A stretch of 64,000 bases of DNA from CAZSLC01 sp964607675 (GCA_964607675.1 CAZSLC010000008.1:1-64000), one strand, 5' to 3'; shown: positions 1 through 8,548, numbered from the stretch's first letter. Made by a program: numbers and translations. The notes: generated by a model not told the origin, from the sequence alone.

Positions 1-1302
1 GAAATTTTAGTTATTGGAGGAGTATCTTTCCTCTCCATGTTTTTTGTTTCTTTTTTAAAAAAAGATTCAGATAAGACATTTTACAATTTTGCAATTAAAA
101 TACTGATTCAACTTATATTGGCCATATTCTTCGGATTAGTGATTTTTTTAGGATTAAATGTGGCACTTGAAGCGATAGAGAGTCTCTTTAATGTCCAAGT
201 AAGTAGCTATCTTTATGGATTTTCGGCAGTTTTTTCTTTTATCCTTTTTTCTTCAATCTACTTTTTATCCAATATACCATACGGAGAAAAGAAAAAAGAA
301 AATGTTATTAGTTATAGTAGAGCGCAAAAAATATTTACGCTATATATCCTTCTCCCACTCTTAACCCTTTATGCCTCGCTCCTTTATATTTATCTTTTCA
401 AAATAATATTTTCTTGGCAACTTCCTGATGGAATGGTTTCTATTCTTGTATCTGCCCTTGCCATAGGGGGACTTATACTCATTTTTTTATTGTATCCTAT
501 AAGACTACAAGAAAATAGTAAAATATCTAACCTCATCTCTTCTCAATTTAGCTATTTGGTTTTGCCACTTCTTATTTTGATGACAATAGGTATTTTTCGA
601 AGGATTGGAGATTATGGCATTACAATCAATCGTTGTTATATTTTGCTTTTAAACCTCTGGTTCTATGGGGTATATATATACCTCTCTTTTTCTCATTCAC
701 GTCATTTTAAATGGGTTGTGGTCTCTTTTAGTTTGGTCGCCTTATTGACCTCTGTTAGCAGTTTTGGAATGGCTAAATATACTGAAAATTCTATACGTAG
801 AGAGATTGGTTCTACTATCAATGAGAAAGTTACATTTGAAAATGCAAAGGAGATTTTTTCTAAAATGGAGGAAAAAGATGAGATTAGGTTAGAAAGCTCT
901 ATAAGATATTTATTTGTAAATTTTGGGAGAAAGAGCCTCCAGCCATTTTTTTTAGAGACCCTTCCTGATGATTACATGGATCTTTCAACCAAAATAGGGC
1001 TGAATATTAATACCTATACAAAGTTTTTTACTTATGACAATTTTGACGATATTTCAAAAATAAAGGGATATGATTATCACAAAATAGTGAATGATACTTC
1101 TAACTTATCAGTTAATGGCAACACTTTAAAAGGTAAGGTAACAGAAATGGCTCGTAATTATTTACAAACACAAGAGAGGGGAGCGTGGAGATATGAAGAT
1201 GATAAACTCATGTTAGTTGTCAATCGATTTAGTGGATCTTATAGCCCTATGGACTCTTCTTTTTCAAATATTCAATTTGAAGGATCCTTTTTTTATAAAT
1301 AA
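1..1302 (+). CDS. DUF4153-family integral membrane protein (5' end outside window)
   Basis: The frame is open from base 1 without a stop, and the first ATG at 37 follows directly in-frame coding sequence (EILVIGGVSFLS), so the gene probably starts upstream of the window and only the C-terminal 433 residues are seen. About six to seven hydrophobic segments fill the first 250 visible residues, with a short basic loop (GEKKKENV) between two of them; the last ~170 residues are soluble and polar. The shape (multi-helix membrane part, then a soluble tail with an Arg/Lys-rich segment) and the sequence resemble the DUF4153 family common in Bacteroidota, whose function is unknown. Family call is from recognition, not from a search. 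A TAnnTTTG promoter follows it, so the next gene is probably separate. Confidence 0.7.
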   Translation, partial: EILVIGGVSFLSMFFVSFLKKDSDKTFYNFAIKILIQLILAIFFGLVIFLGLNVALEAIESLFNVQVSSYLYGFSAVFSFILFSSIYFLSNIPYGEKKKENVISYSRAQKIFTLYILLPLLTLYASLLYIYLFKIIFSWQLPDGMVSILVSALAIGGLILIFLLYPIRLQENSKISNLISSQFSYLVLPLLILMTIGIFRRIGDYGITINRCYILLLNLWFYGVYIYLSFSHSRHFKWVVVSFSLVALLTSVSSFGMAKYTENSIRREIGSTINEKVTFENAKEIFSKMEEKDEIRLESSIRYLFVNFGRKSLQPFFLETLPDDYMDLSTKIGLNINTYTKFFTYDNFDDISKIKGYDYHKIVNDTSNLSVNGNTLKGKVTEMARNYLQTQERGAWRYEDDKLMLVVNRFSGSYSPMDSSFSNIQFEGSFFYK

Positions 1303-1338
1303 TTCTTGACATTGATACTAATAATCTTAAAAATAAGT

Positions 1339-1346
1339 TATATTTG
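1339..1346 (+). promoter_or_regulatory. -7 promoter element TATATTTG for the lipoprotein gene
   Basis: Exact match to the Bacteroidota -7 consensus TAnnTTTG, 28 bp before the ATG at 1374. The only TTG nearby (1312-1314) is 24 bp upstream, a little far for the -33 box, so the upstream half is weak. Confidence 0.55.
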
Positions 1347-1373
1347 TGGAGGAAATATTTTAATTAATTTTAT

Positions 1374-1937
1374 ATGAAAATCTTTAATTCTTTTAATATC
1401 GTTATTGCCGTTTGTTTGGCAATTATGTTATCCTCTTGTGGAGGTCCTAAAAAAGTTAGTGCTGGTGAAGATCAAGTAGAGGTAGTACTACCTTTCTCAA
1501 CGCCAGAATATAAATCTGACGCCGATTTCTTCCGTTCAGTAGCGTTAGGAAAAAGTCCTGATCAAGCAACAGCTAAGAAGATTGCAATGATGAATGCACG
1601 TGCAGAAATAGCAGCAGCTATCTCTACCAAAGTTAAGTCAGTTTCAGACCAATATGTTAAGCAAGTATCCATTGGTGAAAAACAAGATTATGTTTCAAAA
1701 TTTGAAGAGTTGACACGCACAGTTGTTAATCAAGAGTTGTCAGACGTTGCAATTAAAAATGAAAAGCTATACAAAGACAAAAATGGCACATTTACATATT
1801 ATGTTGCAGTAGAAATGGGTAAAGCAGTTCTTAAAGAGGCACTCGTAAGCGAAATTGAGAAAGATGCTAAAACCAAACTTGATTTTGACAAATTTACATT
1901 TGAAAAAATATTTGATTCAGCAATGAAAGCTGAATAA
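1374..1937 (+). CDS. LPP20-like lipoprotein
   Basis: A 187-residue exported lipoprotein. Residues 1-21 form a signal peptide ending in the lipobox LSSC with the acylated Cys at 22; the +2 and +3 residues are Gly-Gly, so export to the outer membrane is likely (no acidic surface-export signal follows). The mature part has a segment (residues ~60-105, SPDQATAKKIAMMNARAEIA) that resembles the LPP20 / flagellar-assembly-protein-T N-terminal fold in which a repeated Ala-rich helix packs on a sheet. Such proteins are widespread in Bacteroidota with no established function. It has its own promoter and is followed by a clear terminator, so it is probably monocistronic and may be highly expressed. Confidence 0.7.
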   Translation: MKIFNSFNIVIAVCLAIMLSSCGGPKKVSAGEDQVEVVLPFSTPEYKSDADFFRSVALGKSPDQATAKKIAMMNARAEIAAAISTKVKSVSDQYVKQVSIGEKQDYVSKFEELTRTVVNQELSDVAIKNEKLYKDKNGTFTYYVAVEMGKAVLKEALVSEIEKDAKTKLDFDKFTFEKIFDSAMKAE

Positions 1938-1955
1938 TATCTTTATATCAAGATG

Positions 1956-1984
1956 AAGGCTCCCACTTTTAGGGGGCCTTTTTA
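1956..1984 (+). terminator. Rho-independent terminator after the lipoprotein gene
   Basis: Stem AAGGCTCCC / GGGGGCCTT (one G-T pair) with a short loop, followed by five Ts, 19 bp past the stop codon at 1937. Confidence 0.8.
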
Positions 1985-2002
1985 ATATAAACACATACTA
2001 TC

Positions 2003-3415
2003 ATGAAACGCTTTTTTTCTTTAATTGTTTTGCTCTTCATTTTGAGTGTTGATATCTTCTCTCAAAGCTATGATGATCAATATCGTGAGTTTGTAAAGCA
2101 AAGAAATACCGAATTTCAGGAGTGGAGGACAAAAGCTAACAATGACTTCTATAACTTTTTAAAAGAGGCATGGGCTGATTATACTGTTAGTTTAGCAAGA
2201 GAAGATCCGATAGGTGCTTTACCCGATAAGCCCACATATTATAAAGGACATTCGAAACGACATAATCTCAAGCATGGCCTCCCCTCTTCAGGTGAATTTG
2301 CCCTTCCAGCAACTCTTCCAAAGGATATAGATTATTTTGGAGTTGAGGAGACTATCCCTTTTGATGAGTCAATCTATGTGACTATATATCAAATTAAGGA
2401 GGAGAGCATAGCAGATGCATGGAATAGTATGAGCAAAGGCAATTTTCTCCCTACAATTGATACCCTTACAGCACTACAAAACAGGTATTCGCTAAATGAT
2501 TGGGCACTTTTCTCATTAATTAAAAGTCTCACTGACAATGTATATGATGACAATCATATAAATGAAAAGATTTTTACCCAATGTTTTCTTCTGTGTCAAC
2601 TACAATACAAAGCGAGAGTTGGACACATAGAAGATAATCTGGTTTTGTTACTCCCATTTGCCCAAGAAATATATCAAAAGTCATATATTTCAGACAAAGG
2701 GGTAGATTATTATATTTTTAGTTATCAAAATATTGCCTCCTATCAGGAGGATGTATCTACTTTCTCAAAAGATTTCTCCGCATCTGATAAGGTTATTGAT
2801 TTGTCAATTAAGAAACCAATGTCAATAGGGGGGCAAACATCTTATAAGAGTGTTAAACTTAATAAATGGCAATCAATTATAGGAAGCGATTCCCCCATCT
2901 TTATAAATGAACCTTCAGTACTTGTATCTCTCGAATATCCCCAAACAGACTTGTCGCTCTATTACAGCTCTGTGGTTAATAATGTAACTTCTAAATCTGT
3001 CATACAGTCGATAAAGATCTATTTTATCAAAAATAAAATGGATAAATTGGGAGCCCTTTCATTCCTTCTTGATCTCGTGCAGAATGGATTTGACTATAAA
3101 ACTGATATGGAGATGTTTGGACGCTCTAAATCTTTGTTTGTTGAGGAGTCACTCTATTATGGGGCGAATAATTGCAAAGATCGTGTTGTCCTCTTTTCAT
3201 GGTTGATAAAAAACACAATTAATTGGAATGTAATTTGGCTTGGATACCAAGGTCATATTTCATGTGCAGTTGAAATACCTGAAGATGTTAATGGAGATTT
3301 TATTATGCATAATGGTAAAAAATATGTTATTTGTGATCCTACATATATAGGAGCTCCAATTGGTGAGGCTATGCCCAAGTACAAAGATATCCAACCAGCA
3401 ATTATCGATATATAA
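2003..3415 (+). CDS. Secreted transglutaminase-like cysteine protease-fold protein
   Basis: 470 residues. An N-terminal signal peptide (hydrophobic core residues 5-16, cleavage near Ser-20/Gln-21) sends it to the periplasm or beyond. The first ~300 residues are not recognised. The C-terminal ~110 residues look like a transglutaminase-like domain: Cys-391 in the motif NNCKDRVVLF, His-418 in GHIS and Asp-445 in CDPTY give the Cys-His-Asp triad in the right order and spacing. In other bacteria such domains act as proteases or amide hydrolases rather than cross-linkers; the substrate here is unknown. No TAnnTTTG promoter lies in the 18 bp between it and the preceding terminator, so expression may depend on read-through. 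A long hairpin (3440-3490) lies just after the stop. Confidence 0.65.
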   Translation: MKRFFSLIVLLFILSVDIFSQSYDDQYREFVKQRNTEFQEWRTKANNDFYNFLKEAWADYTVSLAREDPIGALPDKPTYYKGHSKRHNLKHGLPSSGEFALPATLPKDIDYFGVEETIPFDESIYVTIYQIKEESIADAWNSMSKGNFLPTIDTLTALQNRYSLNDWALFSLIKSLTDNVYDDNHINEKIFTQCFLLCQLQYKARVGHIEDNLVLLLPFAQEIYQKSYISDKGVDYYIFSYQNIASYQEDVSTFSKDFSASDKVIDLSIKKPMSIGGQTSYKSVKLNKWQSIIGSDSPIFINEPSVLVSLEYPQTDLSLYYSSVVNNVTSKSVIQSIKIYFIKNKMDKLGALSFLLDLVQNGFDYKTDMEMFGRSKSLFVEESLYYGANNCKDRVVLFSWLIKNTINWNVIWLGYQGHISCAVEIPEDVNGDFIMHNGKKYVICDPTYIGAPIGEAMPKYKDIQPAIIDI

Positions 3416-3439
3416 ATTTTACTGACAAATTGTCCTTAT

Positions 3440-3490
3440 TTGCTCTTTGGCAAGCATTTTGTTTTTACCTTTGCCAAAGAGCAATTTTTT
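3440..3490 (+). terminator. Long perfect hairpin plus T-run, terminator overlapping the grpE promoter
   Basis: Arms TTGCTCTTTGGCAA (3440-3453) and TTGCCAAAGAGCAA (3471-3484) are 14 bp perfect inverted repeats around a 17-nt loop, followed at once by six Ts and then the grpE ATG at 3491. It has the shape of a rho-independent terminator for the transglutaminase gene, yet the grpE -7 element lies across its right arm. Confidence 0.75.
3466..3473 (+). promoter_or_regulatory. -7 promoter element TACCTTTG for grpE-dnaJ operon
   Basis: Exact TAnnTTTG match located in the loop and first bases of the right arm of the 3440-3484 hairpin. A TTTG box at 3439-3442 lies 23 bp upstream and another (3446-3449) 16 bp upstream. 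Start of transcription would fall about at 3480-3484, leaving a very short leader before the ATG at 3491. Confidence 0.5.
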
Positions 3491-4069
3491 ATGATTATGA
3501 AAGAAAAAGAAACAGAAAAAGAGACCTTAAAGGATACTGAACAAGGAGATGTCAATGATAATACTCAAAGTATAAAAGATTCAAAATCAGAGAAGAAAGA
3601 AGCTAAATCAAAAAAGAAAGAGAAAGAACACGAGTTGGAAGAAAAACTTAATGAATCTCAAGATAAATATATCCGCCTTGCAGCTGAATTTGACAACTAC
3701 AGGAGGAGAAGTGCTAAAGAGAGGTTAGAGTTGATTAACACTGCCTCTGAAGAGGTCATTAAAGGCATCCTCCCAATTGTTGATGATTTCGAGAGGGCAA
3801 TTGAAGTTTTGTCAAAATCGGAAGGGAGTGAAGCGGCAAAAGAGGGGACAGAGCTAATTTACAATAAAATGGTTTCTTTTTTGAAATCTAAAGGTGTCGA
3901 GAAGATAGAGTCGTTGGGACAATCACTTGATACAGATAAGCATGAGGCTGTTGCACAGTTTCCAGTTCAAGAAGAAGATAAAAAAAATAAAATATTAGAT
4001 GTTACGCAACATGGATATACTCTTCACGGAAAAGTTATTCGTTTTGCGAAAGTTGTATTGGGGGTATAA
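3491..4069 (+). CDS. grpE: GrpE nucleotide exchange factor
   Basis: 192 residues if started at the ATG at 3491 (a second ATG lies at 3497). The open frame reaches further back to a TTG at 3440, but that part encodes the hairpin described above and is rejected. The first ~55 residues are a very charged Lys/Glu tail, followed by a long coiled-coil helix, the family signature FDNYRRR, and a C-terminal beta domain (ending GKVIRFAKVVLGV). GrpE is the dimeric cytoplasmic factor that releases ADP from DnaK. dnaJ follows 4 bp later; dnaK is not in the window. The pairing grpE-dnaJ is typical of the phylum. Confidence 0.95.
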   Translation: MIMKEKETEKETLKDTEQGDVNDNTQSIKDSKSEKKEAKSKKKEKEHELEEKLNESQDKYIRLAAEFDNYRRRSAKERLELINTASEEVIKGILPIVDDFERAIEVLSKSEGSEAAKEGTELIYNKMVSFLKSKGVEKIESLGQSLDTDKHEAVAQFPVQEEDKKNKILDVTQHGYTLHGKVIRFAKVVLGV

Positions 4070-4073
4070 TTAA

Positions 4074-5249
4074 ATGGCAGAAAAAAGAGATTATTACGAA
4101 GTTCTTGGGGTAGATAAAAACTCTACCGCAGAGGATATAAAGAAGGCTTATAGAAAAATGGCCATTAAATATCACCCTGATAAGAATCCTGGTGATGCTT
4201 CAGCAGAGGAGAAATTTAAAGAAGCTGCTGAGGCCTACGATGTTTTGAGCAATCCAGACAAAAAAGCCAGGTATGACCAATTTGGACATGCAGGTATGGG
4301 TGGTGCTACAAGTGGTGGATATGGTGGTGGATTTGGAGGCTTCTCAATGGAGGATATATTCAGCCGTTTCGGAGATATTTTCGGTGGAGCTTTTGGTGGA
4401 GGTGGGTTTGGAGGGTTCAGTGGGGGATTTTCGTCATCAAGAGGTGGAAAAAGAGTGCAGAAAGGGGCAAATATTCGTGGAAAGGTAAAAATGAATCTTG
4501 AGGAGATTGTGCATGGTGCAGAGAAAAGAATAAAAGTTGCAAAATTAGTCAAATGTTCTACATGTGGAGGGCTCGGTGCTGCCTCAAGTGCTGACATTAA
4601 AACTTGTGAACATTGCCATGGTACAGGAATGGTTACTAAAGTGGTTCAGTCTTTTTTAGGAGCAATGCAGACATCATCTCCATGTCCAGTGTGTGGTGGA
4701 GAGGGGAGAGTTATTTCAAAACCTTGCTCTTCATGCCATGGATCGGGATTAACTAAATCAACGGAGGAGATTTCTTTTAAGATTCCAGCAGGGGTGGCAG
4801 AAGGGATGCAATTGACAGTTTCTGGAAAAGGAAATGCGGCGAAAGGGGATGGTATAAATGGAGATCTTCTCGTACTGATTGAAGAAGAGCCCCATCCTGA
4901 GCTTCAAAGGGATGGTAATGATTTGATATATACGCTATTTATCTCCATATCAGATGCAGTGCTTGGGGTGAGTGCGGAGGTGCCATACATAGATGGCAAA
5001 TTGAGAATTAAAATTGAACCTGGGACTCAGTCTGGTAAAATATTAAGATTGAGAGGAAAGGGTATTCCAGATGTAAATGGCTACGGGGTTGGAGATTTAT
5101 TGGTTTACATTCAAGTGTGGATTCCAAAAAAATTAGATAAAGTTGAAAAAGAACTTTTGGAAAAACTTAGAAATTCTCCCAATTTCACTCCATCTCCAAC
5201 CAAAGAGGACAAAAACTTTTTCCAACGTATAAAGAAAATGTTTAGTTGA
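4074..5249 (+). CDS. dnaJ: DnaJ co-chaperone
   Basis: 391 residues, the full length of a type I DnaJ. J domain at residues 1-70 with the HPD motif at 34-36 that stimulates the DnaK ATPase; a long Gly/Phe-rich linker at ~75-135 (encoded by GGTGGT-like low-complexity DNA at ~4300-4440); then four CxxCxGxG zinc-binding repeats (CSTCGGLG, CEHCHGTG, CPVCGGEG, CSSCHGSG) and the two C-terminal substrate-binding barrels. It acts in the cytoplasm with DnaK and GrpE. It is 4 bp downstream of grpE and its stop codon overlaps the start of the next gene by one base, so the chaperone genes and two cell-wall genes form one operon. Confidence 0.97.
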   Translation: MAEKRDYYEVLGVDKNSTAEDIKKAYRKMAIKYHPDKNPGDASAEEKFKEAAEAYDVLSNPDKKARYDQFGHAGMGGATSGGYGGGFGGFSMEDIFSRFGDIFGGAFGGGGFGGFSGGFSSSRGGKRVQKGANIRGKVKMNLEEIVHGAEKRIKVAKLVKCSTCGGLGAASSADIKTCEHCHGTGMVTKVVQSFLGAMQTSSPCPVCGGEGRVISKPCSSCHGSGLTKSTEEISFKIPAGVAEGMQLTVSGKGNAAKGDGINGDLLVLIEEEPHPELQRDGNDLIYTLFISISDAVLGVSAEVPYIDGKLRIKIEPGTQSGKILRLRGKGIPDVNGYGVGDLLVYIQVWIPKKLDKVEKELLEKLRNSPNFTPSPTKEDKNFFQRIKKMFS

Positions 5250-6880
5250 TGCTTTGCTCTATTCTTCTATTCATTTTACTTCAAGTAAATCCCTTGAATA
5301 TACCAGTCTCTTTGTCTGGAAGTTATGGAGAGTTGAGAAGTGGCAGATTTCATGCAGGGGTTGACCTTCGGGTTGGAGGAAAAGTAGGAGATGAAGTCCA
5401 TTCTGTTTGTGATGGATATATATCAAGGGTGAGCGTTTCACCTACGGGATATGGTAACGGCATATATGTTACGCATAGCGATGGCAGAGAGTGTGTGTAT
5501 GGTCACATGCTCAAATTTACTCAAAACATAGCCCTATTGGTTAGAGAGGCGCAATATGCCAGTAGGTCATTTCCTGTTAATCTCTTTTTTGATAAAGATG
5601 AGCTTCCTGTAAAAATGGGAGATGTTATTGGCTATGTTGGCAATTCAGGTTCATCTGGAGGGCCTCATCTCCATTTTGAGGTTAGGAGTGCTAATGGAAC
5701 AATGCCAATTAATCCATTTGTAAGTGGATATATTAAATCTGAAAGGGCTGATAATGTGCCGCCTGTTATTAATCGAGTCAATTTTTATTCTTTTGAGGAT
5801 TCATCAGGCGTTGTAGAAAGTTCAATAATCAAAAGTGCTTCGACCTCCAGAAACGAAACTATATCCTTAAGTGAAAAATCATACATATCTATAGATGCTG
5901 TTGATTACCAAGAAGGAACTCCTGCAAAATTGGGAGTGGAGGAGTATTTGATAAAATTGGATGATAAAGTGCTATATAACTTAAAATTGGGTAACTATTC
6001 ATATGAAGAACAGCTTGGCTTTAATTCATTAATTGATTACAAAGAAAAAGTTGTGAGTGAAAGGAATATGATAAAGAGCTATATTGAGCCAGGCAATACA
6101 TTTAAACATAGAATAGAATATGTTAACAATGGTATAATAGAACTAAAAGATGATAATATTCACACATTAAGTGTGATAGTGAAGGATCTTGCTGGTAATA
6201 AGAGCACTAAAAATTTCAAAATAAAGAGAGGATACAAAAACGCATCTGATTCTTCGTATATCAATGGTGGGTGTTTAACCCCCAGGAATTTGCCATTATA
6301 TTACTCACGTGATGGCCTATCCTTATCTTTATCACCGTCATCCCTATTTAATTCAATTATTTTTAAAGTTGACTCAATCCCTGCTTCTAACTTTATGGAG
6401 ACAAAGTACCCAGTTTTATCTAAGATATGGAAAATAGGATCTAAAGATATCCCCATTAAAAATGGTGGATGCATTATTATTGAAGCAAATTTACCACAAT
6501 CACTTCGAGAGAAGTGTACATTGGCTACTATCTCAGATAAAGGAATTTTGTCATATTGTGGGGGCGAATTTAAAAATGGTAAGGTTATTGCTGATTTTTA
6601 CACTTTTGGAGACTATTGTGTTACAATAGATACAATTCCTCCAACAATTAAAAGGGTTGGAAATCTCTCTTTTATTATAAGAGATGATTTCTCAGGTATA
6701 AAAGAATATGTGTGTAAGTTGGATGGAGAGTGGGTGTTGTCAACCTATGATGCAAAATATAACAAATTGCGTGTCGTTATTGACAATAAAAAAAATATTA
6801 CTAAGAACAATCACTCCCTTGAGGTGATTGTCACAGATTATAAAAATAACACTGTTAAAGAAAAGTATTTATTAAAATGA
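5249..6880 (+). CDS. M23-family (LytM-like) peptidoglycan metallopeptidase
   Basis: 543 residues from the ATG at 5249 (a TTG at 5246 is less likely). A short hydrophobic N-terminus (MLCSILLFILLQV) should direct export. The LytM/M23 endopeptidase domain is at residues ~20-160 with the zinc ligands and catalytic residues in order: His-35 and Asp-39 (HAGVD), His-86 (GHM), and His-140/His-142 (PHLHFE). About 380 residues follow that are not recognised and look like beta-rich, Ig-like segments. Family members cut peptide cross-links of peptidoglycan in the periplasm. Overlap of TGATG with dnaJ and ATGA with anmK shows translational coupling on both sides, so wall cleavage, muropeptide recycling and chaperones are expressed together. 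Confidence 0.85.
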   Translation: MLCSILLFILLQVNPLNIPVSLSGSYGELRSGRFHAGVDLRVGGKVGDEVHSVCDGYISRVSVSPTGYGNGIYVTHSDGRECVYGHMLKFTQNIALLVREAQYASRSFPVNLFFDKDELPVKMGDVIGYVGNSGSSGGPHLHFEVRSANGTMPINPFVSGYIKSERADNVPPVINRVNFYSFEDSSGVVESSIIKSASTSRNETISLSEKSYISIDAVDYQEGTPAKLGVEEYLIKLDDKVLYNLKLGNYSYEEQLGFNSLIDYKEKVVSERNMIKSYIEPGNTFKHRIEYVNNGIIELKDDNIHTLSVIVKDLAGNKSTKNFKIKRGYKNASDSSYINGGCLTPRNLPLYYSRDGLSLSLSPSSLFNSIIFKVDSIPASNFMETKYPVLSKIWKIGSKDIPIKNGGCIIIEANLPQSLREKCTLATISDKGILSYCGGEFKNGKVIADFYTFGDYCVTIDTIPPTIKRVGNLSFIIRDDFSGIKEYVCKLDGEWVLSTYDAKYNKLRVVIDNKKNITKNNHSLEVIVTDYKNNTVKEKYLLK

Positions 6881-7944
6881 TTGATAAATTAAAAGTAATA
6901 GGTTTGATGTCTGGGACCTCTCTTGATGGATTAGATATCTGTTATGTGGATTTTTCCTTCGATGGGAAGAATTGGATGTATTCTATCGTTAATGCCATTT
7001 CTGAGCCTTATCCTGAAGAAATAAAGAGAAAGCTTGCAGAGGCTCAAGAAATGAATGCTTTTGATTATGCCCTTTTTAATTCTGATTATGGACTTTATTT
7101 GGGGAGTCGAGTGAAAACTTTCATGGACAAATATGGTGCAACGCCAGATATTATTGCTTCTCATGGACATACTATTTTTCATCAACCTTCAAGAAGATTT
7201 ACAGCTCAAATAGGCTCTGGTGCATCTATTGCTGCTGAGTCTGGAGTTGATTGTGTTTGTGATTTTCGTACGACAGATGTTGCCCTTTATGGACAAGGTG
7301 CACCACTTGTTCCCATAGGAGATAGAACTCTTTTTGCGAATTATGACTATTGCCTTAATATTGGGGGATTCTCAAATATTTCATTCAGCCAAGGGGGAAA
7401 AAGGGTTGCTTATGACATATCTCCTGTGAATTATCTACTTAATCACTATACAAGACTTATTGGTAAAGAATATGATGAAGATGGAAAAATGGCACGTAAT
7501 GGGAATGTGTGCAATAATCTTTTCCAACGATTGAATCAGTTGGATTATTATGAACAAAAAGGGCCAAAATCGCTAGGTAGAGAGTGGGTAGAAGAGGAGA
7601 TATTTCCATTGATCAATCAATATTCTTTAAGTACAGAAGATATTCTTGCAACAATAGTTGAACACGCTGCTTATCAAGTGGGAAAAAATGTTATATCTGG
7701 AAAGGTATTAGTGACAGGTGGTGGTGCATTTAATAAATTTTTGGTTGAAAGACTCAGATCCAACGCTAAAAATTGTGATTTTGTGGTTCCAGATATATTG
7801 ACTGTCAATTTTAAAGAGGCATTAATATTTGCATTCCTGGGTGCTTTGTATTATTTTGACATGCCTAATTGCCTTTCTTCGGTTACAGGGGCAAAATATG
7901 ATTGTATTGGAGGAGCTATGTATAAAAATTTTTTGCATAGATAA
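6877..7944 (+). CDS. anmK: Anhydro-N-acetylmuramic acid kinase
   Basis: 355 residues, full length. The N-terminal phosphate-binding motif GLMSGTSLDGLD is diagnostic of AnmK, and NIGGFSNIS and the glycine-rich VLVTGGGAFN motif follow in the expected order. The enzyme phosphorylates and hydrolyses 1,6-anhydro-MurNAc released from peptidoglycan, giving MurNAc-6-phosphate for recycling in the cytoplasm. The loop that is DTGPGN in proteobacterial enzymes is DISPVN here, a divergence I believe is usual in Bacteroidota forms. The start overlaps the M23 peptidase stop (ATGA), linking turnover and recycling. The rplS promoter lies across its 3' end. Confidence 0.93.
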   Translation: MIDKLKVIGLMSGTSLDGLDICYVDFSFDGKNWMYSIVNAISEPYPEEIKRKLAEAQEMNAFDYALFNSDYGLYLGSRVKTFMDKYGATPDIIASHGHTIFHQPSRRFTAQIGSGASIAAESGVDCVCDFRTTDVALYGQGAPLVPIGDRTLFANYDYCLNIGGFSNISFSQGGKRVAYDISPVNYLLNHYTRLIGKEYDEDGKMARNGNVCNNLFQRLNQLDYYEQKGPKSLGREWVEEEIFPLINQYSLSTEDILATIVEHAAYQVGKNVISGKVLVTGGGAFNKFLVERLRSNAKNCDFVVPDILTVNFKEALIFAFLGALYYFDMPNCLSSVTGAKYDCIGGAMYKNFLHR

Positions 7945-7962
7945 AAAAAAATTGTACTTTTG
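7932..7962 (+). promoter_or_regulatory. Promoter of rplS (TTTG - N19 - TACTTTTG)
   Basis: TTTG at 7932-7935, 19-bp spacer, then TACTTTTG at 7955-7962: both boxes and spacing match the Bacteroidota consensus. The -33 box lies inside the last codons of anmK. A leader of about 68 nt separates it from the rplS ATG at 8038; it has no long hairpin I can recognise. Confidence 0.8.
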
Positions 7963-8037
7963 CAGTCCCAAAACTGAAAGCAACCTCTTGCATTTAATAT
8001 AAATAGTTGGCAATGTTGCGCTTAAATTGAAATAAAA

Positions 8038-8412
8038 ATGGATTTAATTAAGATTGCAGAACAAGCTTTTGCTCAAGAAGAGAAGAATTTACCAGAATTC
8101 AAAGCAGGTGACACCATTACCGTTACCTATAAGATTAAAGAGGAAAACAAAGAAAGACTTCAGAAGTTTCGTGGAGTGGTTATCCAAAGACGTGGATCAG
8201 GAGTTTCACAAACTTTCACTGTACGCAAAATGTCAAATGGTGTAGGCGTTGAAAGAATATTCCCGATTGCTTCCCCTTTTATTGACTCAATCGAAGTTAA
8301 CAAAGTGGGTAAAGTTCGTAGAGCTAGGATTTTCTACTTAAGAGAATTAACTGGTAAAAAAGCTCGTATCAAAGAGAAGAAATTTATTTCAACCAATAAA
8401 GGTAACGAATAA
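8038..8412 (+). CDS. rplS: 50S ribosomal protein L19
   Basis: 124 residues. The core of the family is plain: FKAGDTITVTYKI, the RGVVIQRRGSG loop, GVGVERIFP and the end KVRRARIFYLRELTGKKARIKEKK. L19 binds the 23S rRNA at the interface of the two ribosomal subunits. It has its own consensus promoter and a 68-nt leader; elsewhere L19 mRNAs can carry autoregulatory leaders, but none is proven here. A tRNA-Arg gene begins 16 bp after its stop with a terminator beyond it, so the tRNA is probably made from the same transcript. Confidence 0.97.
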   Translation: MDLIKIAEQAFAQEEKNLPEFKAGDTITVTYKIKEENKERLQKFRGVVIQRRGSGVSQTFTVRKMSNGVGVERIFPIASPFIDSIEVNKVGKVRRARIFYLRELTGKKARIKEKKFISTNKGNE

Positions 8413-8427
8413 GTTATATAATTATAC

Positions 8428-8501
8428 GGCCTCGTAGCTCAACTGAATAGAGCATTTGACTACGGATCAAAAGGTTGTGGGTTTGAATCCCGCCGAGGTC
8501 A
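8428..8501 (+). tRNA. tRNA-Arg (anticodon ACG)
   Basis: Cloverleaf can be drawn by hand: acceptor GGCCTCG/CGAGGTC, D stem GCTC/GAGC, anticodon stem TTTGA/TCAAA with loop CTACGGA giving ACG, T stem GTGGG/CCCGC with loop TTTGAAT. Discriminator A at 8501; CCA is not encoded. It reads CGN arginine codons after A34 to inosine conversion. No promoter of its own; likely processed from the rplS transcript. Confidence 0.95.
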
Positions 8502-8506
8502 CTTAT

Positions 8507-8544
8507 AAAAGCATAGGGTGTTAATTACACTTTATGCTTTTTTA
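8507..8544 (+). terminator. Terminator after rplS / tRNA-Arg
   Basis: Arms AAAAGCATAGGGTGT (8507-8521) and ACACTTTATGCTTTT (8527-8541) pair over 15 bp with two weak pairs, loop of five, ending in a run of Ts. Confidence 0.85.
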
Positions 8545-8548
8545 TTAT

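Noticed and set aside
4300..4440. Repeated GGTGG/GGAGG units like a tandem repeat
   Set aside because: They encode the normal Gly/Phe-rich linker of DnaJ and are not a DNA repeat element.
4235..4597. Long minus-strand frame opposite dnaJ
   Set aside because: Pro-rich translation is the shadow of the Gly/Phe linker and zinc-finger codons of dnaJ; no ribosome site or family match.
7963..8037. Ribosomal-protein leader riboregulator before rplS
   Set aside because: The 68-nt leader shows no clear structure by eye; cannot be supported without a covariance search.
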